The notes under the pieces: generated by a model
Database searches by the model: none
Told to the model about the DNA's origin: nothing
What the model saw: the letters and a program-made list of their open reading frames with translations, nothing else
Part shown: positions 51,477 through 58,396 of the stretch, in pieces
Position numbering within the stretch: position 1 is the first letter of the stretch
Layout of the letters: every line of letters begins with the position of its first letter
Assembly (NCBI GenBank): GCA_040219575.1
Contig: JAVJSD010000011.1
Span: forward strand, 62,001-126,000
Length of the DNA: 64,000 nt
Origin: JAVJSD01 sp040219575
GTDB taxonomy: Bacteria > Planctomycetota > Planctomycetia > Pirellulales > Pirellulaceae
Reading direction: 5' to 3'
Position numbers and translations under genes: made by a program

Positions 51477-51828
51477 TTGGGGAGAGCCTCATTGGCGAGA
51501 TGCGACCAGGTTTCGGCGGAATGGAAACAGTTCTTTGTGGGCGTTCCACGGGGAGCAGCATGACCGACGTCAACGGCGGCGGCGGCAATGCGCGATATCG
51601 CCGACGACGAATGCGATCCGTGACCAGTTCATGGCACGTTCTGCATAACGTCGTTAGATCGTCCTCGGTCGATTCGTAGGGAATGAATTGGTAACTTCCA
51701 GGGCGATGGTGGACCTCCAGGTCTTCCGGACAATCGCAAAGGCGGCAGCGGAATCCATCGATCCTCAGGCGTTGTGCGCGCTTCCGCCGCCAAGCTTCTG
51801 AACAGATATATGCCGCGTATTCGATCAC
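51331..51828 (-). CDS. HNH endonuclease
   Basis: 165 residues starting at a GTG that overlaps the stop of the zinc-finger gene (GTGA): VIEYAAYICSEAWRRKRAQR. The nuclease core is LRIDGFRCRLCDCPEDLEVH HRPG then TLCRTCHELVTDRIRRRRY, with the CxxC pairs and His residues of a zinc-stabilised HNH domain. The C-terminal ~60 residues are Pro/Arg-rich and overlap the next gene; they may be part of the protein or mark a frameshift. Phage HNH proteins next to terminase or replication genes assist packaging; here it is in the early operon. Confidence 0.75.
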   Translation of the reverse strand: MIEYAAYICSEAWRRKRAQRLRIDGFRCRLCDCPEDLEVHHRPGSYQFIPYESTEDDLTTLCRTCHELVTDRIRRRRYRALPPPPLTSVMLLPVERPQRTVSIPPKPGRISPMRLSPNELETPATEVRRLPPFGDAQRPAVRSVGSIHEGDPESHQEAAQDGRRP

Positions 51829-51998
51829 CCGTCTTCTCTCTCGTCGGTCACTCCACTGCCGCGGCAAGTCCGACACATAAGATGCGGTCCGTAGTCGTCC
51901 GGCCGATTCGAAAAGCAGCTCGTGCCCGTACCACGACACGAGGGGCACAGATCGTTGACGTCTTCCAAGTCACGTTCTTCGTGAATTGCTTGGCTCAT
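51825..51998 (-). CDS. DnaJ-type CXXCXGXG zinc-finger micro-protein (57 aa)
   Basis: Reads MSQAIHEERDLEDVNDLCPS then CRGTGTSCFSNRPDDYGPHL and MCRTCRGSGVTDEREDG. Two CxxCxGxG motifs (CPSCRGTG and CRTCRGSG) are those of the DnaJ zinc-binding domain, here with no J domain. The ATG overlaps the stop of DUF3310 (ATGA) and its stop overlaps the HNH start (GTGA), so it is fully embedded in the operon. It is below common size thresholds for annotation. Confidence 0.78.
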   Translation of the reverse strand: MSQAIHEERDLEDVNDLCPSCRGTGTSCFSNRPDDYGPHLMCRTCRGSGVTDEREDG

Positions 51999-52216
51999 GT
52001 CGCTGGGCGCTCCAGACGTTGAATTTCCCGGTCGAGGTACCAGCGAGCCTTCTTCAGGTCCTGCAGCTTGCTTCCCTTCCGTCCGGCGCGTGCGACGTAC
52101 TTCACGACGTTGCCCAGATGGAAGCCGAGCTCCCAGGCCTCGATCGAATCGATCACCTCGATCCGGCTGAATGTGTAATGGGCCGGGTGTTCGATCGCAT
52201 CGTCAGCTGCAGGCAC
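51995..52216 (-). CDS. DUF3310 family phage protein
   Basis: 73 residues: MPAADDAIEHPAHYTFSRIE, VIDSIEAWELGFHLGNVVKY, VARAGRKGSKLQDLKKARWY, LDREIQRLERPAT. HPxHY and the Y-x-ARAGRKG.....DL.KA..YL.R core define DUF3310, a small helical phage protein sometimes fused to nucleotide kinases; role unknown, probably in nucleotide metabolism. Its start overlaps the RusA end by 14 bases. Confidence 0.9.
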   Translation of the reverse strand: MPAADDAIEHPAHYTFSRIEVIDSIEAWELGFHLGNVVKYVARAGRKGSKLQDLKKARWYLDREIQRLERPAT

Positions 52217-52562
52217 GCGATTGCTCCTTGATTCGCACGACCACTCGCCCGCCGGCGACTCGTTGACACCGTCGGATGGTCAGCATCTCGATTTGAGAAT
52301 CGTTCTCGTAGACGCCGGCATGTTCGAGCGCATCGAGCAAACCCTTTTGAAAGTTGTCGATATCGCGGCGGCGGCGATCGGGCGGGAACAGGTCGACTTC
52401 CACCTCGAGTGAACCGACGACCGGCGTGATGCGCTGCGCCGCGAGGATCGAACAGACGCGCTGCCGGAATTCGCGCCCCTGCCGACTGATCAACGTCCGC
52501 GGCCCGACCCGCCGCCAGTAGTGGTTCACCGACGGCGGGAAGGGCAGATTCAGCGTCTGCAT
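52203..52562 (-). CDS. RusA-family Holliday junction resolvase
   Basis: 119 residues. LNLPFPPSVNHYWRRVGPRT, then VDLFPPDRRRRDIDNFQKGL and LDALEHAGVYENDSQIEMLT are the RusA core; the acidic catalytic Asp residues of RRDIDNFQKGLLDAL (the D-x-DN motif) and of YENDSQIE are present. It cleaves four-way junctions to resolve recombination intermediates in phage replication. The ATG overlaps the DUF669 stop by one base (TGATG). Confidence 0.92.
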   Translation of the reverse strand: MQTLNLPFPPSVNHYWRRVGPRTLISRQGREFRQRVCSILAAQRITPVVGSLEVEVDLFPPDRRRRDIDNFQKGLLDALEHAGVYENDSQIEMLTIRRCQRVAGGRVVVRIKEQSRACS

Positions 52563-53014
52563 CAGCGCCTCCAGGGCGGCGTGTCGCTGGCAGCCTGGAT
52601 CGGCTTGCCGGTGGCCGCCTCCTTCTTGAAGTAACCCTTGAGCTCGTTTTGAATCTCGCCCGTGTCCGGACGCTTCCGGCACTTGACCGAGATCACCAGC
52701 GGCAGGTTGTGCAACTCGACGCTGTCCTTGGGCTGCATCACGCCCACGGCGCGGCAGATGGCCGACAACTCCGCCCGGGCGATCTTGACCGCCGTGGCGT
52801 TGGGGTTGTCGAGGTTGAGCCGCGCCCAGACAAAACGCCCCTTGTAGTCGCCGTCCAGGATCTGCAGCGTGAACTGCAGGTACGTGCCCGTGCCCGCCTT
52901 GTTGGGCTTCCATTCCGACTCGGTGATCACGGCCAGATACTTTCCGGCCGGAATGGCGTCGAAGTCGGTCGTGGGCTCCACCGTGTTAGCGTCGAACCCG
53001 GCAAGATCGGCCAT
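52562..53014 (-). CDS. DUF669 family phage single-strand DNA-binding-like protein
   Basis: 150 residues: FDANTVEPTTDFDAIPAGKY, LAVITESEWKPNKAGTGTYL, QFTLQILDGDYKGRFVWARL and NLDNPNATAVKIARAELSAI. This is the OB-fold DUF669 family, found between recombinase-ATPase and RecE/RusA genes of phages and thought to act as SSB. The C-terminus is Pro-rich (TGKPIQAASDTPPWRR), a common protein-interaction tail of SSBs. It fits the recombination cassette here. Confidence 0.9.
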   Translation of the reverse strand: MADLAGFDANTVEPTTDFDAIPAGKYLAVITESEWKPNKAGTGTYLQFTLQILDGDYKGRFVWARLNLDNPNATAVKIARAELSAICRAVGVMQPKDSVELHNLPLVISVKCRKRPDTGEIQNELKGYFKKEAATGKPIQAASDTPPWRR

Positions 53015-53053
53015 GCGTGCTTCTCCTTGTGCAGAGGTAGAGAGGTGAGTGAG

Positions 53054-53818
53054 TTAGCTGTCGTTTCCGGCGATGCCCGCCAGGAGCGCGTTCCAGTCGA
53101 GCGGGAGTTCGGCGGCGAGGTTGTAGCGGTTCTTGGCCACGCACGACGGACCGCCGACCGTCCTTAGAATGCGTTCGCCACCGTCGCCGCCCACGGCGTG
53201 GGCGATCGTGCGTTTGCGGCCGAAACCGGTATCTTCGGTCTGCGTTCGAAACCGGCGGGTGGCGAACAGCACCGCGTCACACCACTCGGTCAACAAAGCC
53301 GAGGCGTGTTTGTGCAATCGCGGCGAGTAGCGGTCGTAGGGAGACGACTCGGGATCGTCGAACTTCTCGACCTTGGCGTGCGCGAGCAACAGCACGGCCA
53401 TCGAGCGTTCGGTGTGCAAAGCCACCAGTTGCTCGATGAATTGCCGCCACGGAGAAAGGGCATAGGTGTAACCCTTGCCATAACCGCCATCGACCTTTTC
53501 GATCGACTTCACGCCGTAATCCTGGCAGACGGCGTCCCACACCAGTCGCTCCAGCCAGTCGAGCGAGTCGATCACGATCGTCTGATAGTCGTGCTCGCTC
53601 GAATAAAGTTCGGCGAGCGCCGACGTCACAAACTCGAACGACGTGGCTAGCGGGAACTTGTGGCAGTCGATCTCGCCGAGGCCGTCTTCGGTCTGCAGGA
53701 AGATCGGCTTGGGGGCCCGCGCGGCGAGCGTGGATTTCCCGATGCCTTCCGTACCGTAGACGAGAATGCGCGGCGGCGCGGGTGAGCGGCCGGATTGAAT
53801 GTGTTCGAGCAATGCCAT
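53054..53818 (-). CDS. Phage RecA-like ATPase, Sak4-type recombinase
   Basis: 254 residues with Walker A in RILVYGTEGIGKSTLAARAP (Lys ~28) and Walker B in YQTIVIDSLDWLERLVWD. The layout (short N-terminus, HxxxS-like sensor LLLAHAKVEKFDDPE, C-terminal GPSCVAKNRYNLAAELPLDW) is that of Sak4-like single-strand annealing recombinases encoded next to DUF669 proteins. It probably loads onto ssDNA during phage recombination. Confidence 0.85.
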   Translation of the reverse strand: MALLEHIQSGRSPAPPRILVYGTEGIGKSTLAARAPKPIFLQTEDGLGEIDCHKFPLATSFEFVTSALAELYSSEHDYQTIVIDSLDWLERLVWDAVCQDYGVKSIEKVDGGYGKGYTYALSPWRQFIEQLVALHTERSMAVLLLAHAKVEKFDDPESSPYDRYSPRLHKHASALLTEWCDAVLFATRRFRTQTEDTGFGRKRTIAHAVGGDGGERILRTVGGPSCVAKNRYNLAAELPLDWNALLAGIAGNDS

Positions 53819-53936
53819 AGTTCAGTCCTGGTATTCGTGGATGAAAGAAGGGACAGACGGAAGGCGGCCGATCGGCGCTATCTCGCATGTGCAGGAAGGT
53901 TGCCCGCCTCACCAACCGTCTGTCCGTCGCGCGACA

Positions 53937-54743
53937 TCAGAAGGAGTCGTAGATTCGGATGTCCTCATAGCCTGTCGGCCACACGTCGGCCTCGATGCAA
54001 CGCTGCAGGCGTCGGATCGCCGCTTCGTTTTCACGCTGCGCGGCGTCGAGTGCCTCGCTCTGCACCTTCCACACGCCGCAGCGATAGGGCGACTTCTTCT
54101 CGATGGCGATGAAGTGCACCGGCATCTGAATGCCGAGCACTTCCGCCAGGACCGCCCGATAGAAGGCCATCTGGTGCGTGTAGCCGTAGCGGCGGGCGTC
54201 GGCCTCGAACCACGTCAGGTCGTCACACGTCTTGAGGTCGACGATCCCCTGCTGCGGTTCGAACCAGTCCATGCGGATCTGACTGGGCTGGCCGCAGTAG
54301 TTCGTGCGGACCACCCCTTCCGCCACACCGAAGGCCAACAGACTGGCCGCCTGCTCGTGCGCCCGCACGCCGGCGGACATCTGGCACACCAGTGAATACT
54401 GTGCGTCCGTCAGCACGGACTTGCCGTGCGTGGAGCACCATTCCGCGAAGGCCTTCGTGCCGGCCCCGAAGGGCGCGTTCGTCTTCGGATTGATCGGCCC
54501 ACCGACGGCGAACTGGCGATCGAACTCTTCTTCGCCTTCCAGCGCCAGCGTGTGAACCGCGCGCCCGATTACGTACGCCGGGCGATCTTCGTCCGGCACG
54601 ATGCCCAGCTGCTTCTGGTAGTACAGCAGCGGGCATTTGCGAAAGTCGGCCAACTGGTGGCTTGACAGGTAGTCGCGCGCCTTCGTGTGGTACACTTCGG
54701 CCGGCTCTCGGATCAGGAAGTCGCTTTGATTCAGGGTCGTCAT
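53937..54743 (-). CDS. PD-(D/E)XK nuclease, RecE/ExoVIII-like
   Basis: 268 residues. The N-terminal SSHQLADFRKCPLLYYQKQL with AYVIGRAVHTLALEGEEEFD is the family entry helix. The catalytic Asp is in SQIRMDWFEPQQGIVDLKTC (D...(D/E)xK as IVDLKT), followed by the Gln-Tyr of YGYTHQMAFYRAVLAEVLG. This is the exonuclease of the RecET-like cassette, resecting dsDNA ends for the Sak4-type recombinase. ATG overlaps the sigma-factor stop (ATGA). Confidence 0.87.
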   Translation of the reverse strand: MTTLNQSDFLIREPAEVYHTKARDYLSSHQLADFRKCPLLYYQKQLGIVPDEDRPAYVIGRAVHTLALEGEEEFDRQFAVGGPINPKTNAPFGAGTKAFAEWCSTHGKSVLTDAQYSLVCQMSAGVRAHEQAASLLAFGVAEGVVRTNYCGQPSQIRMDWFEPQQGIVDLKTCDDLTWFEADARRYGYTHQMAFYRAVLAEVLGIQMPVHFIAIEKKSPYRCGVWKVQSEALDAAQRENEAAIRRLQRCIEADVWPTGYEDIRIYDSF

Positions 54744-55348
54744 GCGGAAACTCCCTCGGCGGCGGACGGTGCGACGTACTCATCAAGGCCAGCCTCGGCG
54801 AAGTGATCACGAACGCCGGCCATGCGTGATGCCACGGTCGTGCGCGGCAAACGCAGATCGCGGACGGTCTGGGCGACCGATCGGTGCTCGAGCTTGCGAC
54901 AAATCGCCTGCAACTTGCGCGGCAACGCGGCCACTGCCGCCTCGACATCAATAGCCAGATCGCGGCATTCCTCGTCGTCCCGCGCCTCGACGAAAATGCG
55001 ATCGAACGTCTCGTCCTCCCGCACGAGGTTTCCCAGCGGCGCCATGTGCCCGTCCTCATCCTCGACCGGGGCCGATAGCGAGCCGACCGGCATGTCGCGG
55101 CATTCGGCCGTCCGGGCGCGGCACAAGGAAACGGCCCGATTCTGCACTACCGTTTTGACAAAGGTGGTCCATTTGGCCCGCTGGGGATCGTAATTGCGCG
55201 AGAGCCCCTCGATCACCGCCAGTGTTAGATCCTGGATCAGATCGTCGAGGTCTCCCCGCGGGAAGAAACCGTCCGCAATCAACGTCTTGGCGGTCTTGCG
55301 GATGAATTGAGTGGTGAAATGGTCGGTGACGTCAGGATTGTTGGCCAT
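54740..55348 (-). CDS. Phage-encoded sigma-70-like factor
   Basis: 202 residues. The sigma2-like region is DFFPRGDLDDLIQDLTLAVI-like (DGFFPRGDLDDLIQDLTLAV) followed by YDPQRAKWTTFVKTVVQNRA; a linker of ~50 acidic residues separates it from the sigma4 HTH AAVAALPRKLQAICRKLEHR and SVAQTVRDLRLPRTTVASRM. The acidic insert is unusual. It overlaps the RecE-like gene (ATGA) and lies downstream of a terminator, so it probably has its own promoter. It may switch early to late phage transcription; target promoters are unknown. Confidence 0.78.
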   Translation of the reverse strand: MANNPDVTDHFTTQFIRKTAKTLIADGFFPRGDLDDLIQDLTLAVIEGLSRNYDPQRAKWTTFVKTVVQNRAVSLCRARTAECRDMPVGSLSAPVEDEDGHMAPLGNLVREDETFDRIFVEARDDEECRDLAIDVEAAVAALPRKLQAICRKLEHRSVAQTVRDLRLPRTTVASRMAGVRDHFAEAGLDEYVAPSAAEGVSA

Positions 55349-55391
55349 GTGTGTGCTCCTCAGGTGGACGGAAGCGGTGGGCAGGCCAACG

Positions 55392-55441
55392 AAAAAAGGC
55401 GACTGTGTGCAGTGCCATGATTGGCCTTGCCCACAATCGCC
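55392..55441 (-). terminator. Rho-independent terminator between early genes
   Basis: On the minus strand GGCGATTGTG (55441-55432) pairs with CACAGTCGCC (55407-55398) (one G-T) and is followed by TTTTTT (55397-55392). An inner GGCCAA/TTGGCC pairing is also possible. It ends transcription from the gene at 55517 before the sigma-factor gene. Confidence 0.8.
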
Positions 55442-55516
55442 TCCGCTTAGCGGTCAGCGAATTGTCTGGCGGTCGATGTTGGTGAACAGGAACTTGGAAC
55501 TTAGAAACTCGCGGGA

Positions 55517-55885
55517 TCAGCTGTCCTCAGCCGATTCCGAAACGTGGATCCGAAACGGCAATCCAGCCTGGATTTCGATCTTCTCGATCAGGCCGCTACC
55601 CATGCGGTCGAGGTGCTCGAACAGGTCAAGCACCTGATCCTTGAGGGCGAACGCGTCCTGCTCGGTGACTTGGCGAACACGGTCGCGGCGACCGAGCTTC
55701 ACCTCGCGAACGATGCGCGGCAATTGCTCAAGCACAGGTTCGCAATCGCGAACCGGCAACTGTTCGATCCGGCCGAAATTAATCCGCGTCATCAGCTGCA
55801 ACAGTCGGCGCCGAGCCGAGCTAAGGGATGTATTGCCGGAGGTTTTGGCGGCGGTGCTCATCGTGGTTGGTCGCTTCGTTGACAT
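55517..55885 (-). CDS. Phage hypothetical protein, charged helical (122 aa)
   Basis: The sequence SARRRLLQLMTRINFGRIEQ, LPVRDCEPVLEQLPRIVREV and KLGRRDRVRQVTEQDAFALK with DQVLDLFEHLDRMGSGLIEK suggests a helical core with a beta-strand ending. It is preceded by an 18-bp motif shared with the lexA-type gene region (55899-55916). A terminator follows. No family is recognised; position beside regulators suggests an early phage gene. Confidence 0.7.
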   Translation of the reverse strand: MSTKRPTTMSTAAKTSGNTSLSSARRRLLQLMTRINFGRIEQLPVRDCEPVLEQLPRIVREVKLGRRDRVRQVTEQDAFALKDQVLDLFEHLDRMGSGLIEKIEIQAGLPFRIHVSESAEDS

Positions 55886-55898
55886 TGTCTTGCCCGGT

Positions 55899-55916
55899 TA
55901 CTGGTAAACATTCGCA
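55899..55916. promoter_or_regulatory. Candidate operator, 18-bp motif copy 1
   Basis: TACTGGTAAACATTCGCA lies 14 bases before the start of the minus-strand gene at 55885 and matches TATTGGTAAATATTCGCA (reverse complement of 56960-56977) at 16 of 18 positions. It is a likely binding site of one of the two LexA-type regulators encoded next to it. That is inferred from position. Confidence 0.5.
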
Positions 55917-56130
55917 ACGGCGCTCCAAAGTGACGATCGCTACTCTGAAAGTCGCGCCGCAAGATCTGGCCACGAAACAAGCTACTGCACGAAAAAAGTT
56001 GACCTTCGTTTCATCGTTCGCTCCCTGGCAAGGGCCCGCGCGCACACTTCGCGCTCGCCCGACAGGCTCAGTTCACGCGTGGTTTCGGCCCATCGCCTCA
56101 AGGGGATCACGCAGACATTTGTTCGCCGAA

Positions 56131-56769
56131 CTATCGGCGGCGGACGGCGACAACTTTGCCCAGGATTCGCAGCTCCGTTTCCGACCCGATCGGAATCGGT
56201 CGAAAGTTAGTGTTCTCCGGGCGCAGTTCAATCGTCTCCTGACTGACCGACAGCCGTTTCACCGTGTGTTCGCCATCAACCGCGGCCAACACGATGTCTC
56301 CGCTCTCGGCGATCGGCTGTTGCCGCACGATGACTACGTCGCCGTGCCGGATGCCCGCCTTCTTCATGCTTTCTCCGGCGACCTCGAGTGCGAAGTGGCG
56401 ACCTAGCCCCAAGCCTTCAACCAACACTTCACCGACGACGTTCTCTTCCGCCAGCAGCGGATAACCGGCGGCGACGCAACCCACCAACGGCACTGACTGC
56501 AAGTCCGCCACCGGTGCGGCCAACTTACGAAGCACGACTAGACCGCGAGCCTTGCGCGGCTCGCGTTTCAGATAACCCTTGCGAATCAATTGATTCACTT
56601 GATCGTGGGCGCTGGGCGGAGTGATGCCGCATAGCTCCGCCAGTTCTTGAATCGTCGGCGGGAATCCGTGCCGGCGAATGTGCGTCTCGATGGCCCGCTG
56701 GGTCCGCCGTTGGCGTGGCGTGATCGCGTCGACCCGCGGGCGTCCCGGCGATCGTTTCTGTTTCATCAC
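56131..56769 (-). CDS. LexA-type S24 repressor (phage)
   Basis: 212 residues. The wHTH is TPRQRRTQRAIETHIRRHGF and PPTIQELAELCGITPPSAHD with QVNQLIRKGYLKREPRKARG; the S24 peptidase domain has a cleavage site Ala101-Gly102 (GCVAAGYPLL), nucleophile Ser134 (VAGESMKKAGI) and Lys171 (HTVKRLS). It would be cleaved after DNA damage in the presence of RecA filaments and so induce the element. It is next to a second, peptidase-less LexA-like HTH gene and carries the conserved 18-bp motif in its upstream region. Confidence 0.92.
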   Translation of the reverse strand: MMKQKRSPGRPRVDAITPRQRRTQRAIETHIRRHGFPPTIQELAELCGITPPSAHDQVNQLIRKGYLKREPRKARGLVVLRKLAAPVADLQSVPLVGCVAAGYPLLAEENVVGEVLVEGLGLGRHFALEVAGESMKKAGIRHGDVVIVRQQPIAESGDIVLAAVDGEHTVKRLSVSQETIELRPENTNFRPIPIGSETELRILGKVVAVRRR

Positions 56770-56959
56770 GTTCTCCTCATGCGAGTGCTTGTCATGTGAC
56801 GTGGGAATTAAAGCGACGGACCATCAGGTCGAATAGTCGAACATTTGTCTTTTCTCCAACTCGATGATTGCCACCCAAGAAAACTTGTTGCTGAACCCGT
56901 GGTCACGACGGAACTTGCAAACAATCGTGTCTATCGCCTTCGTCGTTTTTCGCGTCGGC

Positions 56960-56977
56960 TGCGAATATTTACCAATA
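56960..56977. promoter_or_regulatory. Candidate operator, 18-bp motif copy 2
   Basis: Reverse complement reads TATTGGTAAATATTCGCA, 16/18 identical to the copy at 55899. It sits ~190 bases before the lexA-type start and just after the HTH gene. Other nearby CGAAC elements are less well conserved. Confidence 0.48.
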
Positions 56978-57008
56978 GGTGAACGTGCTCGAACGGTGTT
57001 TGCGGCGA

Positions 57009-57479
57009 CTACTCAACACCAAACAGGATTAGCCAGGCCGGTGGCGAAAAACGAAGACATCTTCGCGATGTCGGATCCCAGACGATGTAGCCGAGATCCT
57101 GCAGGCGATGCAATTGCTCAAGGACAGTTGGTTCGTCGAGGTCAAGCGTCTCGATCAATTCCCCAAGTTCAGGCGTTCGACCGAGCGTTAGGGAGAGTCT
57201 CGCCGCAGCGACGAGGACTGCATGTTCGGCTTCACTACATCCCAACCGGGCCAATGCGGTCGGTGTGATCGCCCTCGCCGTTCCAGCGGCGGACTCGATG
57301 TAGCCCTTCCGTTGCAAGGCCTTGAGATGGGCGACCACGCTACTCAGCGAGATTCCAAAGTGGCGACTGATCTCGCGGTAACTGGGGCTGAAATGACGCC
57401 GACGAATGGAATCGAGAATGTAGTCCAGTACGTCGGCCTGGCGCTCTGTAAGTGGTGAACGGATGGTCGTCGTTGTCAT
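57009..57479 (-). CDS. LexA-like double wHTH regulator without peptidase domain
   Basis: 156 residues starting MTTTTIRSPLTERQADVLDY. The first wHTH is LexA-like (RRHFSPSYREISRHFGISLS SVVAHLKALQRKGYIESAAG). A second HTH appears at ALARLGCSEAEHAVLVAAAR and LGRTPELGELIETLDLDEPT VLEQLHRLQDLGYIV. No Ser-Lys dyad follows, so it cannot self-cleave. It may antagonise or bind with the LexA-type repressor next door. The chosen ATG agrees with the LexA N-terminus; an upstream frame start at 57539 is weaker. Confidence 0.8.
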   Translation of the reverse strand: MTTTTIRSPLTERQADVLDYILDSIRRRHFSPSYREISRHFGISLSSVVAHLKALQRKGYIESAAGTARAITPTALARLGCSEAEHAVLVAAARLSLTLGRTPELGELIETLDLDEPTVLEQLHRLQDLGYIVWDPTSRRCLRFSPPAWLILFGVE

Positions 57480-58021
57480 CGATGGGAGATTCTTGGCTGG
57501 TGATTCAGAGTCGAGATCCGCGCGCAACGGGCCACGCATTGCGCAGGGAACAGAACAAGACGGGAGCGGACCGTTGCTGAATCAGACGCACGGTGGAGGT
57601 GTATGCAGCGTCACCAGAGGCACCCACCAACCTGGTGCGCCCGAGAAGGGTGTTCTTCCACGTGGCATGTCCATCCCTCGCGTTGACCTGTTGGTCCAAA
57701 GCCGGCCGACGCGGCGCAGCTTCGTCGCCCTCAGCCGCGCGCATCGCCACCGCTCGCGCGCCAAGATTCGTGGGATTGGCGGGGTGAAAATTCACCTTGA
57801 AGAATGTTGCCCCGATCGACGGCGGATCGCAGATCGACCCGGCGGAGCGCCGGCCGCCACCTGGCGGACTTGGAAAACCGGGGCTTCATGCCCTGCACCC
57901 ACATCCAAGATGCCGCCAGGATAGTGTACGCACATACAGATGTCAACGGTTTTGCTAGCGATTTGCGAAAGCGGCAGCCACACAGGGTTTGCTGCGATCA
58001 CGGCCCCCAGGAGTCTTCGCT
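57480..58021. other. Divergent control region between regulator and replication genes
   Basis: This 542-base gap separates the leftward regulators from the rightward replication block and is the natural place for the lysis/lysogeny-type switch promoters. No gene of good composition was found on either strand. A symmetric GTGTACGCACATAC-like stretch occurs at 57924-57940, and TTTTGCTAGCGATTTGCG at 57953-57969. Confidence 0.5.
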
Positions 58022-58396
58022 TTGATTTATCTCGCCAGTCCCTACACGCACAACAACCCCGCCGTGCGCCGCCGCCGCTTTGAACAGGCGTGTCAGGCCA
58101 CGGCGTCGTTGCTTCGCGCCGGGATCTCCACATTCTCTCCCGTGGTGCATAGCCATCCGGTCACCAAGTTCGGCCTGCCTTCGACGTGGGAGTTCTGGTC
58201 GCGTCTCGATCGCGAGTTCCTGGCCCGCAGCGATGTGCTCGCCGTGCTGACGCTGCCGGGTTGGCGCGACAGCGTCGGTGTGACGGCCGAGATCGAGATG
58301 GCGAGGTCGATGGGGCTGCCCGTGGTTTACGTTGCGCCCGACGAGTTCGAGTCCGGCAGTGATGCGCCTTCGCTCGCGGAGTTGCGGAAGAGCTGA
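58022..58396 (+). CDS. DUF1937 family protein
   Basis: 124 residues starting at TTG 58022 with AGGAG 8 bases upstream: LIYLASPYTHNNPAVRRRRF, EQACQATASLLRAGISTFSP, VVHSHPVTKFGLPSTWEFWS, RLDREFLARSDVLAVLTLPG and WRDSVGVTAEIEMARSMGLP. This is the DUF1937 fold, related to nucleoside 2-deoxyribosyltransferases (LASPYTH and GWRDSVGVTAEIEMA). A base-exchange or nucleotide-salvage role is plausible in phage context. It overlaps the primase start by one base. Confidence 0.85.
   Translation: MIYLASPYTHNNPAVRRRRFEQACQATASLLRAGISTFSPVVHSHPVTKFGLPSTWEFWSRLDREFLARSDVLAVLTLPGWRDSVGVTAEIEMARSMGLPVVYVAPDEFESGSDAPSLAELRKS

Noticed and set aside
57505..57795. 96-residue leftward frame between the regulators
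   Set aside because: Biased composition, no ribosome-binding site and competes with another frame; likely non-coding control region.
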